64,000 nt of DNA from Maea johnstoni (taxonomy: Eukaryota > Annelida > Polychaeta > Spionida > Magelonidae): assembly GCA_963942565.1 (NCBI GenBank), contig OZ012691.1, forward strand, positions 9,952,557-10,016,556. The letters are read 5' to 3'. The notes under the pieces are model-generated. The model was not told the origin of the DNA. It made no database searches and was given only the letters and a program-made list of their open reading frames with translations. Position numbers and translations under genes: made by a program. Positions within the stretch are counted from its first letter, which is position 1. Each line of letters begins with the position of its first letter. Shown one piece after another: positions 43,217 through 64,000 of the stretch.

Positions 43217-46200
43217 CTGAAGAAAAGAAAATGCATACATTCTTAGTTAAATGCTTACTCATGTATAAGTTAATGAAATAAGTCAATTGGCTGAAAAGAC
43301 CCTGCCATTATTTTTTCCTGCTTGGTAAGTTGAGGTTATAGGTCATAAGGTGTAATTTTGTTCATAATCTTATTGAAGCTTAAGACTTGTTTCTAAGAAA
43401 AGGGGGATGACAAAGGTTCGTCACTGATAAAATTTTATGAAATTCTGATGATATTGTTGTCAAGTTGTTCCCCCATTAGAATCCAAGGCTCCAAGATCAA
43501 TTTTTATGTGAAAATGACTTTACAGAAAATAGGATTATTGTTAGACGAAAAAAAAAAACTAACACAAGGAAACACCTAAAGTGTTCACCGCCAAGAGAAC
43601 AAAGGTAAATTATACCAAAAATCACTTTAACGACACAAAATAGGAAAACACATACAATAAGTTGACGATTCGCAAACACCAACCTCACCCACAACCACAT
43701 CAAAAAGGATGATCCAACACACACATACAGAGAACTTAGCACTTAACAACTCACAAGAAAATACTTCGTTCTGCAATAGATCGAGGGAAGGACTAGTCCA
43801 TAGTACTTCCCTCAACAAAAAAAACACTTCATCTCACCTTCAACTGCCGTGACAAAATGCATGAGGTTTGAATACACGATCTCCTCTGCTGCATGCTGAG
43901 CAGAGCCTCTTGGGCTGTAAGTTGGTTTCAACAATGCTATTAAATTAGCTGCAGTTAATTCTTGGTTGTCATGTTCAAACAAATTCTTCATGCCATTTTC
44001 ACGGATGAACTGAAGGACCTGAAAGAATTGTACAAAATAAGAAGCCAAATGTACAGAAGATAGACATGCCTTCATACAGCCATTGGCTACGTGTAGAATG
44101 ACTGCCATTAACATTGTTTTGATAAAAAGGTCATAGGGCTGCACACCGGTATGGGCTTATCGATATTGAACCATTCCAACTTCACAAATAACTGGTAAAT
44201 AATCGCTTCTACTTTACCCGGTATTATTATCGGTATCTGAAAATTTGAGTTTTTAACTTCACCACCTCCCGACTGCTCTATTCAGAATAAACGAATAAAC
44301 ATATAAGAAGCCCACACACGGCAAGAAATATCTTACAGCCCACCAATGATCTCCTTTATGGAGGCAGCCATTTTGTACTGGCTAGACTATCGGTGGTCAC
44401 ACGTGAACTTGCGGGATTTTAAACAGCTCAGAAATCAAGTACAGTATGAAAGTTAAAAAGTTAAAATGAGTACTATCAAAATCAGATTGATGAGAATCAG
44501 AGGCATGGCAAGAAATTATGGAAGAAACTGAAAAAAGTGGGTGCATCAAACTGTAGGACAAATCATGCAACTATTGGTTTGAAGGACCCTATTAAAATGA
44601 AGTTATATTCAACAAATTTTACGTTGCTAACAACTTTAAAAACAATTTCGGTCATGTGACTCAGTACTACATGGACAAAGGGCAGACTTTATAGGACAAT
44701 ACACTGGACAGACATTATAACAGTGTAACATTATTGATTTGAGAATAGTGCCTCACCCCATGTCTTTGTAATCCTTCCAAAAGGTCCTTAAGCATATCAC
44801 TAAGCTGGGTTACAACTTGATGGTGAATGGCCAACTCTACAAATGAATCCTTTCTGTCATACCTGGCCCGAGTTATGAGTCCATTCTGTGTCTGCCACCA
44901 ATCAAGCTCTTCTAATGCATCATGGAAGTCTTTTGCTGCCACACTATTTTTAATCTGCAATAATGACAACTGAAGAATAAACTACACAATCAGAATTGGC
45001 AGCAATTACAAATATATTTCCCCTCTGGAACAATGCAAATCCAGAAAATATTCCGATGCTAGTGATTGTGGCAGAAAAGTCAGGTGAAATAAACTGCAGG
45101 TACACCGCAAAATGTTGCAACAGGGCGCTCGCAATCGCAAATAGTAATTTTGGTAGATAGGGATCCGTGCGCAAAAAGCAATGGCCAGTGCACGGATCCG
45201 ATCAAACAATGAAAACACGCCGTTCGAATGAAAAGCCTAACCCCCCTCCAATATTGTAATAGGCATATACTCTGATTAAACTCACAACCAACACCAATTT
45301 AAACTGAAATATCCAACAACTCATACTTCGTTGTATCAATAAGACAACAAATGAAACAATGCCTAGCTCGAGTGACCAAGGTGGTACACTTAAATAACCA
45401 CCAAAACATGGCCTAGCCTCCAATGCAAGAGTCAGATGCATAAACTCAGCCAAGAAAAAATGTGCATAATACATATGAAATTATAAGTGGGGGTGTTTAA
45501 AAATACATTCTATACTCACACACTCTTTCCCTAAATGAAATGTGGTTATTTTTACCTTAGTAAGCTGCATGTACACAGCTTCATCTGTGACATCTTCGAT
45601 AGATGGCTTCACTTCTTTTCCCATGATTCTTGAGGTTGTGTACTTGTTAAAACATCTAGGGCCATAGCCTATCTGTGTGATAGACGTATCAAGGATGTCC
45701 CCAAGGATTGTACATTCTCCTCGCATAGATGCGGCCAAATTATACCGAACTCCATACCCGCGATCATCATTGCCTGCAAAAGGAAAGATTATTTCTAAAT
45801 TATGATCCATAGGATCAAGACATACACACTTTCATACAATTGCTGTAAAGCACTCCATTGCTTCTGAAAAGACATCACATTTCCATATTCGTGTATAGGA
45901 CGCACCCCCTTCTCATACCCCTGCGTCCTATGTAAAAAGTGTGACCTGTACGCGCAAAATTACGGTACATTTTCCATTATTTAAAGATGTGGATTCGAAA
46001 AAGATCGCTATCATACTGCAAAAGCTAGGTGGCGGTGTGATCGGCATTAAGAGATTCTGTTACGATGACAGTAGCTACAATGCAAATACGATGGCGAAAT
46101 TCAGATCCGCACAGAGTATACTTCATGCAGTGTAAAATATTACCAATTCCGACTACTGCGCACAGGAGATACAGTATAGTAGATACAATAAGTGTCCCTT

Positions 46201-47123
46201 CTATTGCTACATACATACACAACCCACACTTTCTGGCAAAAAATTATTATATGACAGAATAGGATTTTGGATTCCCACATGGGAAGGGACAATGGTAAGT
46301 TTTCACTTCCCATAAAAATTATACCAGTGGGCAAGAAAAAACCATCAAAGTTCTATCTCCACGTGGTGATCTGCATGGGTCACCAAAGACTTCCAAAGCT
46401 AATACTCTGTAAAACACCAATACAGTAATCACTGACGTATCAGACAGGAAGAAGTCTCACAACAAGTCATTGTTTGTTGAAAAATTGACTTAAAGATGAA
46501 CCAATCACTAACCTTCAAGCAGACCACTCGTATGGATTGCCTCTGCTGTCACAAGGCGAAAGAACTCACGTCGAAGCCCACCTTCATCACTCCCATCTTC
46601 TTCTAATTGATCCTCTCGTGCAAAACTACCTGTGGTCAGGAGAAAATATAGGTTAAAGAGTTCATCTGTGGTGTCACTTCAGATTTGGTTTAGTACAATT
46701 GTATATCTGATCTCTCCTTCAATCTAGTACATAAGCCAAATAATAAAAAGTGCGGAAACATTGGTATTTCAAACATCTATACAAGCATAAAAAGGTTTAA
46801 CATGGTTTCATGCAACCTGGAAGCAAATAAATTGCAATCAAGCTTGTATTTGTTCTTCCAGATTGATTATACACGACACAGTTTCAGGTTGAGAAAGTAA
46901 CTGAACTCCATCTGTTAAAATTACATAAGTACAACTTACTTTCAGCACACTTGTACTATTCTGAAACCTCCTTAGTTTAAAGTACTTGACATCACTTTCC
47001 CAGGTATTCAGTTGCTGTACAACCATGACTTGCATTGCTCCTGACACTGCATTATCCCTAAATGCCACTAATTTTTCTTCAAAATCATGATTTTCGCTTG
47101 TGTCCATTTCCACTTCATGTATG
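42906..47123 (-). CDS. HECT-type E3 ubiquitin ligase-like gene, C-terminal part
   Basis: Minus-strand exons: 46940-47123, about 46513-46625, 45556-45773, 44757-44954, 43838-44018 and 42906-43216. The last five join in phase with GT-AG borders. The second carries DEGGLRREFFRL, the HECT N-lobe signature. The third starts NDDRGYGVRYNLAAS. The final exon has DRVPAAGF and LPYAGTSSNQLIL, matching the C-lobe end where active HECT ligases have LPxAxTCxNxL. Here Ser replaces the catalytic Cys, so thioester transfer is not expected unless sequence or assembly is wrong. The first two exons do not join in phase with the sites I chose. Upstream exons were not found. Fish and invertebrates have many G2E3-like relatives, which is the best comparison. 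The reading frame otherwise stays open over about 340 codons. Confidence 0.75.
43838..44018 (-). CDS. HECT-like gene, fifth visible exon
   Basis: Acceptor CTTTCAG, donor GTGAGA. Encodes VLQFIRENGMKNLFEHDNQE and TAANLIALLKPTYSPRGSA. Confidence 0.78.
44133..44260. mobile_element. Fragment of a hAT-like element end
   Basis: TAGGGCTGCACACCGGTAT matches the left terminus of the element at 1019-1628. No matching right end was found, so this looks like a solitary end inside an intron of the HECT-like gene. Confidence 0.5.
44757..44954 (-). CDS. HECT-like gene, fourth visible exon
   Basis: Acceptor ATTGCAG, donor GTGAGG; 66 codons exactly, phase 0 at both ends. Encodes KNSVAAKDFHDALEELDWWQ and DMLKDLLEGLQRHG. 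Confidence 0.78.
45556..45773 (-). CDS. HECT-like gene, third visible exon
   Basis: Acceptor TTTTGCAG, donor GTAAAA. Encodes NDDRGYGVRYNLAASMRGE through DEAVYMQLTK. Confidence 0.78.
46513..46625 (-). CDS. HECT-like gene, N-lobe signature exon
   Basis: Donor GTTAGT. Encodes FAREDQLEEDGSDEGGLRRE then FFRLVTAEAIHTSGLLE. Two candidate acceptors lie 4 bp apart; neither restores phase with the previous exon. Confidence 0.75.
46940..47123 (-). CDS. HECT-like gene, first visible exon
   Basis: Acceptor TTATTTAG, donor GTAAGT. Encodes HEVEMDTSENHDFEEKLVAF and ends YFKLRRFQNSTSVLK, the stretch before the N-lobe signature. Confidence 0.65.
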
Positions 47124-48821
47124 CTAAATAAAAAAGCAAGTATTTCAAATAATTGAAATGAGTACATTTGAGAACCATCCTACCAAGTTTAAGAAGATTT
47201 TGTCAAGCAGTTCTTCTGGTATCTCCTCAATAAGGATTTCACTATTCCCTTAGTGGTGACCCCCAGAACTAAGCTACGCCCTCCAAAACCTAATCAACTC
47301 ACCCGAGGATTCTTAAAATAAATACACAAATTGAACCCAAGCTTTAAAGGTAAGATTTTAAGTTATTTAAACATGCTTAGTTGGGGACATGGCCTAGGGG
47401 AATGAATTGTCTTTAAAGACAAATGAATTGTCTTTAAAGACAAATAGTGCTTTTCTGCAAGAACGGCGTTCCATAGTTTTCGGCCGAAAACCGTGGGGAT
47501 CGTAGCATCGCCTTGCGGGTTGCCTAAAGGAGTTGGCCTCAACCGTACACTTCGTGAGGTCCAAAATCAGTGTTCGTGGACCGTAGAGAGGTTTGCGAAC
47601 ATGTTCGCAAATCAATCTATGGTCCACGTCCTTCCTACTGAGTGTCTGATGCACGGCGATTTTCAATGCCGTGTGGCGCTCGCAATATTCCTTGAGAGTG
47701 CCTCACCGCACTCGTTAAAAGAAAAATTTAAATTTTATTCTATAAGGCCTCTTCAACGTGGCCGTGCATTCTCTGCACAAAGAGGATAGTGCATTGATAA
47801 GAACGTGATTGTAAAACAGCCAATTCATTTGTGACCAAATGAAAGATTTTTGTTTGGCCGCATGCGACCTGTCCACGACACTTTGGACGCATGCGATCAT
47901 TCAGCTGCACGCGGGGCCGCACGGAGGTCTTTGTCATATGTGACCAGGGCTTACATGATTGTAGACAGCACATTATCGTAACCAGTTGCATGATTAACAA
48001 ACTAGCGTTGTCCAAGAATTGATGGCTGGAAACAATTAGCACCAAAATAAAAGACCCTAGGAATAGTTTAAATGCAGACATTAAAACAAATTTTGCTGCA
48101 CTCATCTATTTGCATTTGGCTTCATCAACCGTGGCCGTACAAGCTCGTGACAGGCCCGTACTGTCAGCCTGATGATCATCACATGATCATCAATGCATAT
48201 GCACGTGCGTGTTTCGCATGCAACCGTACAAAACGTTTCATGCCTGAAAAATTTGCAGTATGAAATATGCATGCATGAGAACTTCATTTTCATGCCTGAG
48301 ACCTTTCCTAGGGAGATGTCCATACGGGTAATGTGCGAAGGGCGCCGCATGGCTGTCGTTAAATATCTTTATTTAGTCAAGGAAGTCTTCCTCTAAGATT
48401 CAATGCAGAAAGCGCAAGTTAGTGCATTCAAGGAAGTGCGTATTTCCACCACAGTGAAATGAAGGAGGCTTTTGGCAATCAAATTCTGATTCATTTATCC
48501 ATTACCCATGGCATCCTGCACAGACCTACTGATCTGTACCTAGAAATTAAATTCTCAAAAAATATTTTCACGGACTGCAGCCAAAGTTATCTTAATAGTC
48601 CATGAGACAAAGTAGATATTGGTACCATCTGGATGGACAAAGCCTCACTATATTTTTTCTGAGAGAGTGAAAACGTAGTGAAATTTCATATATCTGTGAA
48701 CATGTCGTGAAACAGAAATGTAAACAAAATCACAATTTTCAGATCAAAACGTAATGAAATTGCCAGTGTTGTGAAAAAAGGTGAGCGTAATAAAAATCAA
48801 GGTCGTGAAAAATTTGATGTC
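47124..48821. other. Unassigned, locally GC-richer; no gene supported
   Basis: 47394-47800 is richer in G+C than its flanks, with CpG and short inverted words (AATGAATTGTCTTTAAAGAC twice; TTTGCGAACATGTTCGCAAA palindrome at about 47591). 47830-47960 repeats TGTGACCA and GGCCGCA words. It may be an old DNA-transposon patch, but I could not define ends. Confidence 0.4.
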
Positions 48822-49188
48822 GTGATAATTTCATGAAATTGGATATGCAAATAAGGGCCTCCCTCTAATACTAAGTGTAGACCCCACCTCTTCTCCAAAC
48901 GTGAAAGACGGCATTTTGACATCTGCTCATCAAAAATGTGAGATCTTTCATTATCCCTGCTGAGCTTTGTTCCAAATATGTATAGGAAAGTTAGTTGAAC
49001 ATACATAGAATAGACAGGAAAGCATTTAATGAAGAATTAATTACTAAAACGTTTTTTTGAGCTCATGAATGTCAATTTTTCATGAAACCACATAGACATG
49101 GCATCAAAATTTTCTTATGTTTTAAGATTTAAAATGTTTCGAAGGTGTTTTATGAGGATATAGGCCATCAATTGAGGCAAGTGATATA
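48822..49188. repeat. Duplicated ~365-bp block, copy 1
   Basis: Matches 52577-52940 with modest divergence: GAAATTGGATATGCAAATAA, CCTGCTGAGCTTTG and GCCATCAATTGAGGCAAGTG. Ends in the TA tract at 49189. Confidence 0.85.
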
Positions 49189-49730
<542 letters not shown>

Positions 49731-51186
49731 ATTCAGCTAGATTAAGAGCCTTGAAATTAAGCCTGGATTATCATATGCATAGTTTCACAAAGAGGTGTCT
49801 GTCAGGTAGGAAGTTTTACCTATGATTATCTAAATTAAATTATCTTCAAAGACATTCTATTCTAGCTATTGACAAGTTGTCTCATGAGCTAGTTGTTGTA
49901 TAAAACTTGTTTTAAATGCTGAAATCAGATGCATTAATTTTTCTTATTATTAGTCTTCTGTACGATTGATTATCCTACGATACATTCTAAATTTCTGTTC
50001 TCTACAGGCAATGCAACTCAACTAAAACCACACATATAGATATTAATAAGTGTTTCATACCACCCAATGAAGTCAGCTCTTAACTGAATTTGGCCTATAT
50101 TTTGTTATCACAATGACAGTGAACATGTGTGTGGCAATGAAATGGTTCACTTCATGCATGCATGCATGAAGTGAACCATTTCATTGCCACACACATGCAA
50201 CATTACCCTAAAGAAGTGAGCAGACTTGTTGTTTGGGCGCATGTTTTGAATGTTTATATAATGTGAAAAGTTAAGCTAAAGAGGTGTTAATTGTAGTGGT
50301 TATTTGAAGAGTGTGGGTTGAGCTTAATGTAGTGTTTTGGGTTAAATTGAGAAGTTGGTTTTGTGAGTTTTCTTTTTAATTATAGTACTTATGGACAGCG
50401 TATCATAACTCAACAAAATTGCAAAAATTAAAGGTTGCTTCTCTGTTCAAGATCAACTTTTTATAAGCCTACCAAAATATTTACAATGAAACTCATGAAC
50501 CCAAAAACTGAAATAAACAAAAGAACCCACCCCCACCCCCCCCCCCCCCCCCCCCACCCCCTCCCAAGAAAAAGGAAAATGAATAAGACCCAATCTTAAA
50601 GAGACCTAAAGTTTAAGGTCAAGCAAACCACACGATCTGATCAACATGCTGACGTCCCTCATGTTCAATTCTCAAACTCGTTTTTGCAGTGGTTGTTCCA
50701 ATTCATTTAGCCAGAGTAGTCAACATATGCCGTAGAGGCATTCTGATAGAGTGTTTAGTCATTTCCTAGCGCATGTGGCTTGACTAGGCCTTGAAATTTT
50801 AGTTAAAATCTAAAAAAACAGTAATCTAGTGATGATGCAACTTTTTAACCTCTGCTAACCTACTTTTTTAGTGCTGTTGGCTATTGGTCACTTTTAAATA
50901 CTAGGGAGCTTTAAGACACATATTTTGAGTGGTAGATAGTCATAAATGAAATATTCTATAGAAGGTAATTGGAAGAAAAGTTTCCCCTAGCATAATAATT
51001 AGCTCATGAAAATTGTCAGACTAACGTATAGTTTATTGGTCTAGAAATATGACAAAACTACCTGATACAACATGCTATCAACCCAATCTATTATCTACAG
51101 ATATATATCTATCAGAAAAGGCATATGAGGCTTTGTCCCTCGGAGTGGTACCAAATCATGAAAGTTAGGGGGTTTATCCCATGGAC
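49731..51186. other. Intergenic, no gene
   Basis: Contains the perfect palindrome at 50124-50197 and a poly-C tract at about 50532-50556. No coding signal. Confidence 0.5.
50124..50197. repeat. Perfect 74-bp palindrome, no spacer
   Basis: Two 37-bp arms match at every position and meet without a loop at 50160/50161. The centre is GCATGCATGC and the outer part is CATGTGTGTGGCAATGAAAT. Confidence 0.92.
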
Positions 51187-51376
51187 TATAACCCTTTTGC
51201 TGCTGCTGGTTAATTCAGCCAATACTATTTTTATAACCTAAATGACTGGAACCCAGGCATATAGGTAGTTATCTGAGAGTACTCAGTGAGAGCTATGCCA
51301 TGAATACCCAAATGACAGGGTTTAGATGGTTGGTTTGTGCTTTGGACGAAACTAGCCTTATCATTGGGAGGGTTAA
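51187..51376 (+). repeat. Dispersed repeat family A, plus
   Basis: Copy with CTGCTGCTGGTTAATTCAGC and CATTGGGAGGGTTAA. Confidence 0.7.
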
Positions 51377-51611
51377 GAAACTTTCCACAGGCTAAACTAT
51401 GAAGCAACTGCAGCTATATAATTGTGGCCCTGCAGAAGTAGGTAATGTCATAGGTTTCGCGCGACTTTTCTTATTGAACGTTGTTATTATTTTAAGGATG
51501 GTTTATATAATTGGGGGTTGTATGACCAATTTTGAGAGGGGATGTTAAACTGTTAAGTACCTAAGCATGTCACAAATCAATGTCTGTATCAGAGGTGTGT
51601 ACTTACTACCA

Positions 51612-51830
51612 GGTCAGCTGGAAAGCCACAGAGTGCATTGCCCGCCCAAGATATGCAGACTTTATCAGCAGTGCCTCCATAGGAGCACTTTTTATAAATG
51701 TGATGAAGGTGACCGACCATTCAGGTCAGCTGGAAAGCCACAGAGGGCATTGCCCGCCCAACATATGCACACTTTATCAGCGGTGTCTCCATAGGAGCAC
51801 GTTTCATAAATGTGATAAAGGTGACCATTC
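51612..51830 (+). repeat. Tandem duplication, ~110-117 bp, upstream of decarboxylase gene
   Basis: Two copies of a block with GTCAGCTGGAAAGCCACAGA and CTCCATAGGAGCAC, ending about 135 bp before the start codon. The equivalent region near 62388-62560 is rearranged, so copy number varies. A promoter role is possible but not shown. Confidence 0.82.
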
Positions 51831-51965
51831 AACCAAAAATAGTATCGCTGAAGCAGAGACAACTATAATAATAGGAGTAAGTTGGTTAAATGTTATAAAG
51901 TCAAGCATTTCAAAGAACATACCATCGTTATAACAGGAAACATCAGAATAATATATTATTGAGTA

Positions 51966-61414
<9,449 letters not shown>

Positions 61415-61911
61415 AAAAAGAAATGTGCACGTTTGGCAAACTCCAGACGATGATCCCAAAATGGTTATAGTTTATCAAATTTCTCATAATATTAGTAAGA
61501 CCTCTAAACATATAGGAAGCCATTTCGCCCACCCAGTCGTTGTCCTTTACTAATGACAAAGGAACACTTTTTGATAAAATATAATGTCATTTGATGGCCT
61601 ACTCATGTAAACATTGACGGGCCCATACAGGCCCATACAGGGCCCGTTATGACAGGTTCAAACAGGCCCGTTACGGGTTTTCAAGCCGTAACCGGTTCAC
61701 AGAGACATCTGGTGGCCATTTTTTGTCATAAAAAGCTACATATTTTCAAACTATTTTTTTTTTCTTCTAAAATAAAACTTTGAAAATGTTATAAAAAATG
61801 TGTTTTATGTATTCAATATCTCCAAAATGAGCAATTAATCTTATTATAAGCATCATTCTTTTTTGCACTGATACTAAAGCATTGGATTGGGATGCGTGTA
61901 AATGTTATCTA
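61415..61911. other. 3' flank of the decarboxylase gene
   Basis: AAATAAAACTTTG near 61770 is a possible polyadenylation signal. About 61618-61700 repeats GGCCCATACAGG and CAGGCCCGTTA. Confidence 0.45.
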
Positions 61912-61951
61912 CTGTAGAACACGAAATGTTAGCGTCTGTTTATATATAGCG
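61912..61951. mobile_element. Truncated TA-flanked MITE end at duplication breakpoint
   Basis: CTGTAGAACACGAAATGTTA and TCTGTTTATATATAGCG match the left end of 49407-49613, then the match stops exactly where the segmental duplication starts. Confidence 0.75.
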
Positions 61952-61952
61952 C

Positions 61953-62690
61953 CATGGACTATAACCCTTTTGCTGCTGCTGGTTAATTCAGCCAATACTA
62001 TTTTTTTATAAACTAAAGAAAATGAATGGAACCCGGGCATATAGGTAGTTATCTGAGAGTACTCAGTGAGAGCTATGCCATGAATACCCAAATGACAGGG
62101 TTTAGATGGTTTGGTTTGTGCTTTGGACGAAAGTAGCCTTATCATTGGGAGGGTTAAGAAACTTTCCACAGGCTAAACTATGAAGCAACTGCAGCTATAT
62201 AATTGTGGCCCTGCAGAAGTAGGTAATGTCATGCGCGCCACTTTTCTTATTGGAACATTGTAATTATTTCAAGGATACTTTATATAATCAGGGGTTGTAT
62301 GACCAATTTTGAGAGGGGGTGTTAAACAGTTAAATACCTAAGCATGTCACAAATCAATGTCTGTATCAAAGGTGTATACTTACTACCAGGTCAGCTGGAA
62401 AGCTGCAGAGTGCATTGCTCGCTCAAGATAGGCACACTTTATCAGCGGTGTCTCCATAGGAGCACGTTTCATAAATGTGATAAAGGTGACCATTCAGGCC
62501 AGTGTGTACTTACTACCAGGTCAGCTGGACTTTATCAGCAGTGTCTCCATAGGAGCGTGTTTCAACCAAGAATAGTATTGCTGAAGCAGAGACAACTATA
62601 ATATTAGGAGTAAGTTGGTTAAATGGGATAAAGTCAAGCATTTCAAAGAACATACCATCGTTATAACAGGAAACATCAGAATAATACATA
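61953..62690 (+). repeat. Segmental duplication block 2a
   Basis: Copy of 51177-51945, with a family A repeat at 61963-62156 and a rearranged tandem repeat. Confidence 0.88.
61963..62156 (+). repeat. Dispersed repeat family A, plus (duplicate)
   Basis: Copy of 51187-51376 carried by the duplication. Confidence 0.7.
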
Positions 62691-62851
62691 ATACACCCAA
62701 AATGGAATTGCATGATTTCGGTGTAACCAACTTTTGGTAAATTTAGACCATAGAATAGAAATGCCAAAAAAACAATATGGATGTTTGATACTAAATAAAA
62801 GTGCTGGACCCACCATAACTTTTGTTTATTTTGACCAATTGGTATTTGAAG

Positions 62852-63817
<966 letters not shown>

Positions 63818-64000
63818 GTAGGTTTTGGATCTCAGAAGGGTGTATATCTGATTACCAAAGGAATTGAATAGACCAGCTCCCGGCACACACAACTTTCTGA
63901 TTTGTGATGACGTCAATTGTCTAACGTAACTAGACTCATGAATATTCCTTTCCCATATAATCATACACATGTTGGATCCCTTTTCATAACCTTGCCTCTC

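Larger units (their letters stand above)
51177..51945 (+). repeat. Segmental duplication block 1a (5' flank of decarboxylase gene)
   Basis: Matches 61953-62690 with small differences. It includes a family A repeat at 51187-51376 and the 117-bp tandem repeat. Confidence 0.88.

Noticed and set aside
47394-47789. GC-richer patch with open frames on both strands
   Set aside because: No recognisable protein features or splice context; looks like old repeat DNA.

Overview
This is an AT-rich eukaryotic window with GT-AG introns, pervasive microsatellites, many MITEs (hAT-like, TA-flanked and TTAA-flanked) and a tRNA-derived SINE. It looks like a marine invertebrate, possibly a deuterostome such as an echinoderm, hemichordate or amphioxus. 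I cannot name the species from sequence alone.

Region 1 (1-24978, plus strand): repeat-rich sequence, then the 3' two-thirds or so of a putative zinc metallopeptidase gene resembling the fungal YIL108W-like 'Metallopep' family. Eight exons join in phase from 7374 to the stop at 24978. The active site [11 protein letters not shown] and a following Met-turn are visible. One 10.2-kb intron holds a 6.9-kb near-complete palindrome (12452-19369). The stop is followed by a decaying tandem array of 183-bp copies of the end of the last exon.

Region 2 (about 25-38.6 kb): no recognisable host gene. It holds a TTAA-flanked 1-kb inverted-repeat element, two copies of one hAT-like family (one with other insertions nested in it), two identical 72-bp elements, two 33-bp palindromic insertions with short target duplications, a SINE, and a 1-kb array of ATTT/AAAT palindromic words.

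Region 3 (38.7-47.1 kb): a plus-strand integrase-core gene remnant converges on a minus-strand HECT-type ubiquitin-ligase-like gene, about 1.2 kb apart. Each has a polyadenylation signal at or just after its stop. The HECT-like gene has Ser where the catalytic Cys belongs. The pair may be one two-gene mobile element, but no terminal repeats were found.

Region 4 (51.2-61.4 kb, plus strand): a complete seven-exon gene for a group II PLP-dependent decarboxylase (505 codons, all phases consistent). Its introns contain a 1.7-kb inverted-repeat element with nested palindromes and several local duplications.

Region 5 (61.95-64.0 kb): a second copy of the decarboxylase locus runs off the window end. 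It keeps the 5' flank and the exons equivalent to 4 and 5 (about 3% divergent, almost all synonymous) but lacks exons 1-3. It is either a recent truncated paralogue or a misassembled second haplotype.
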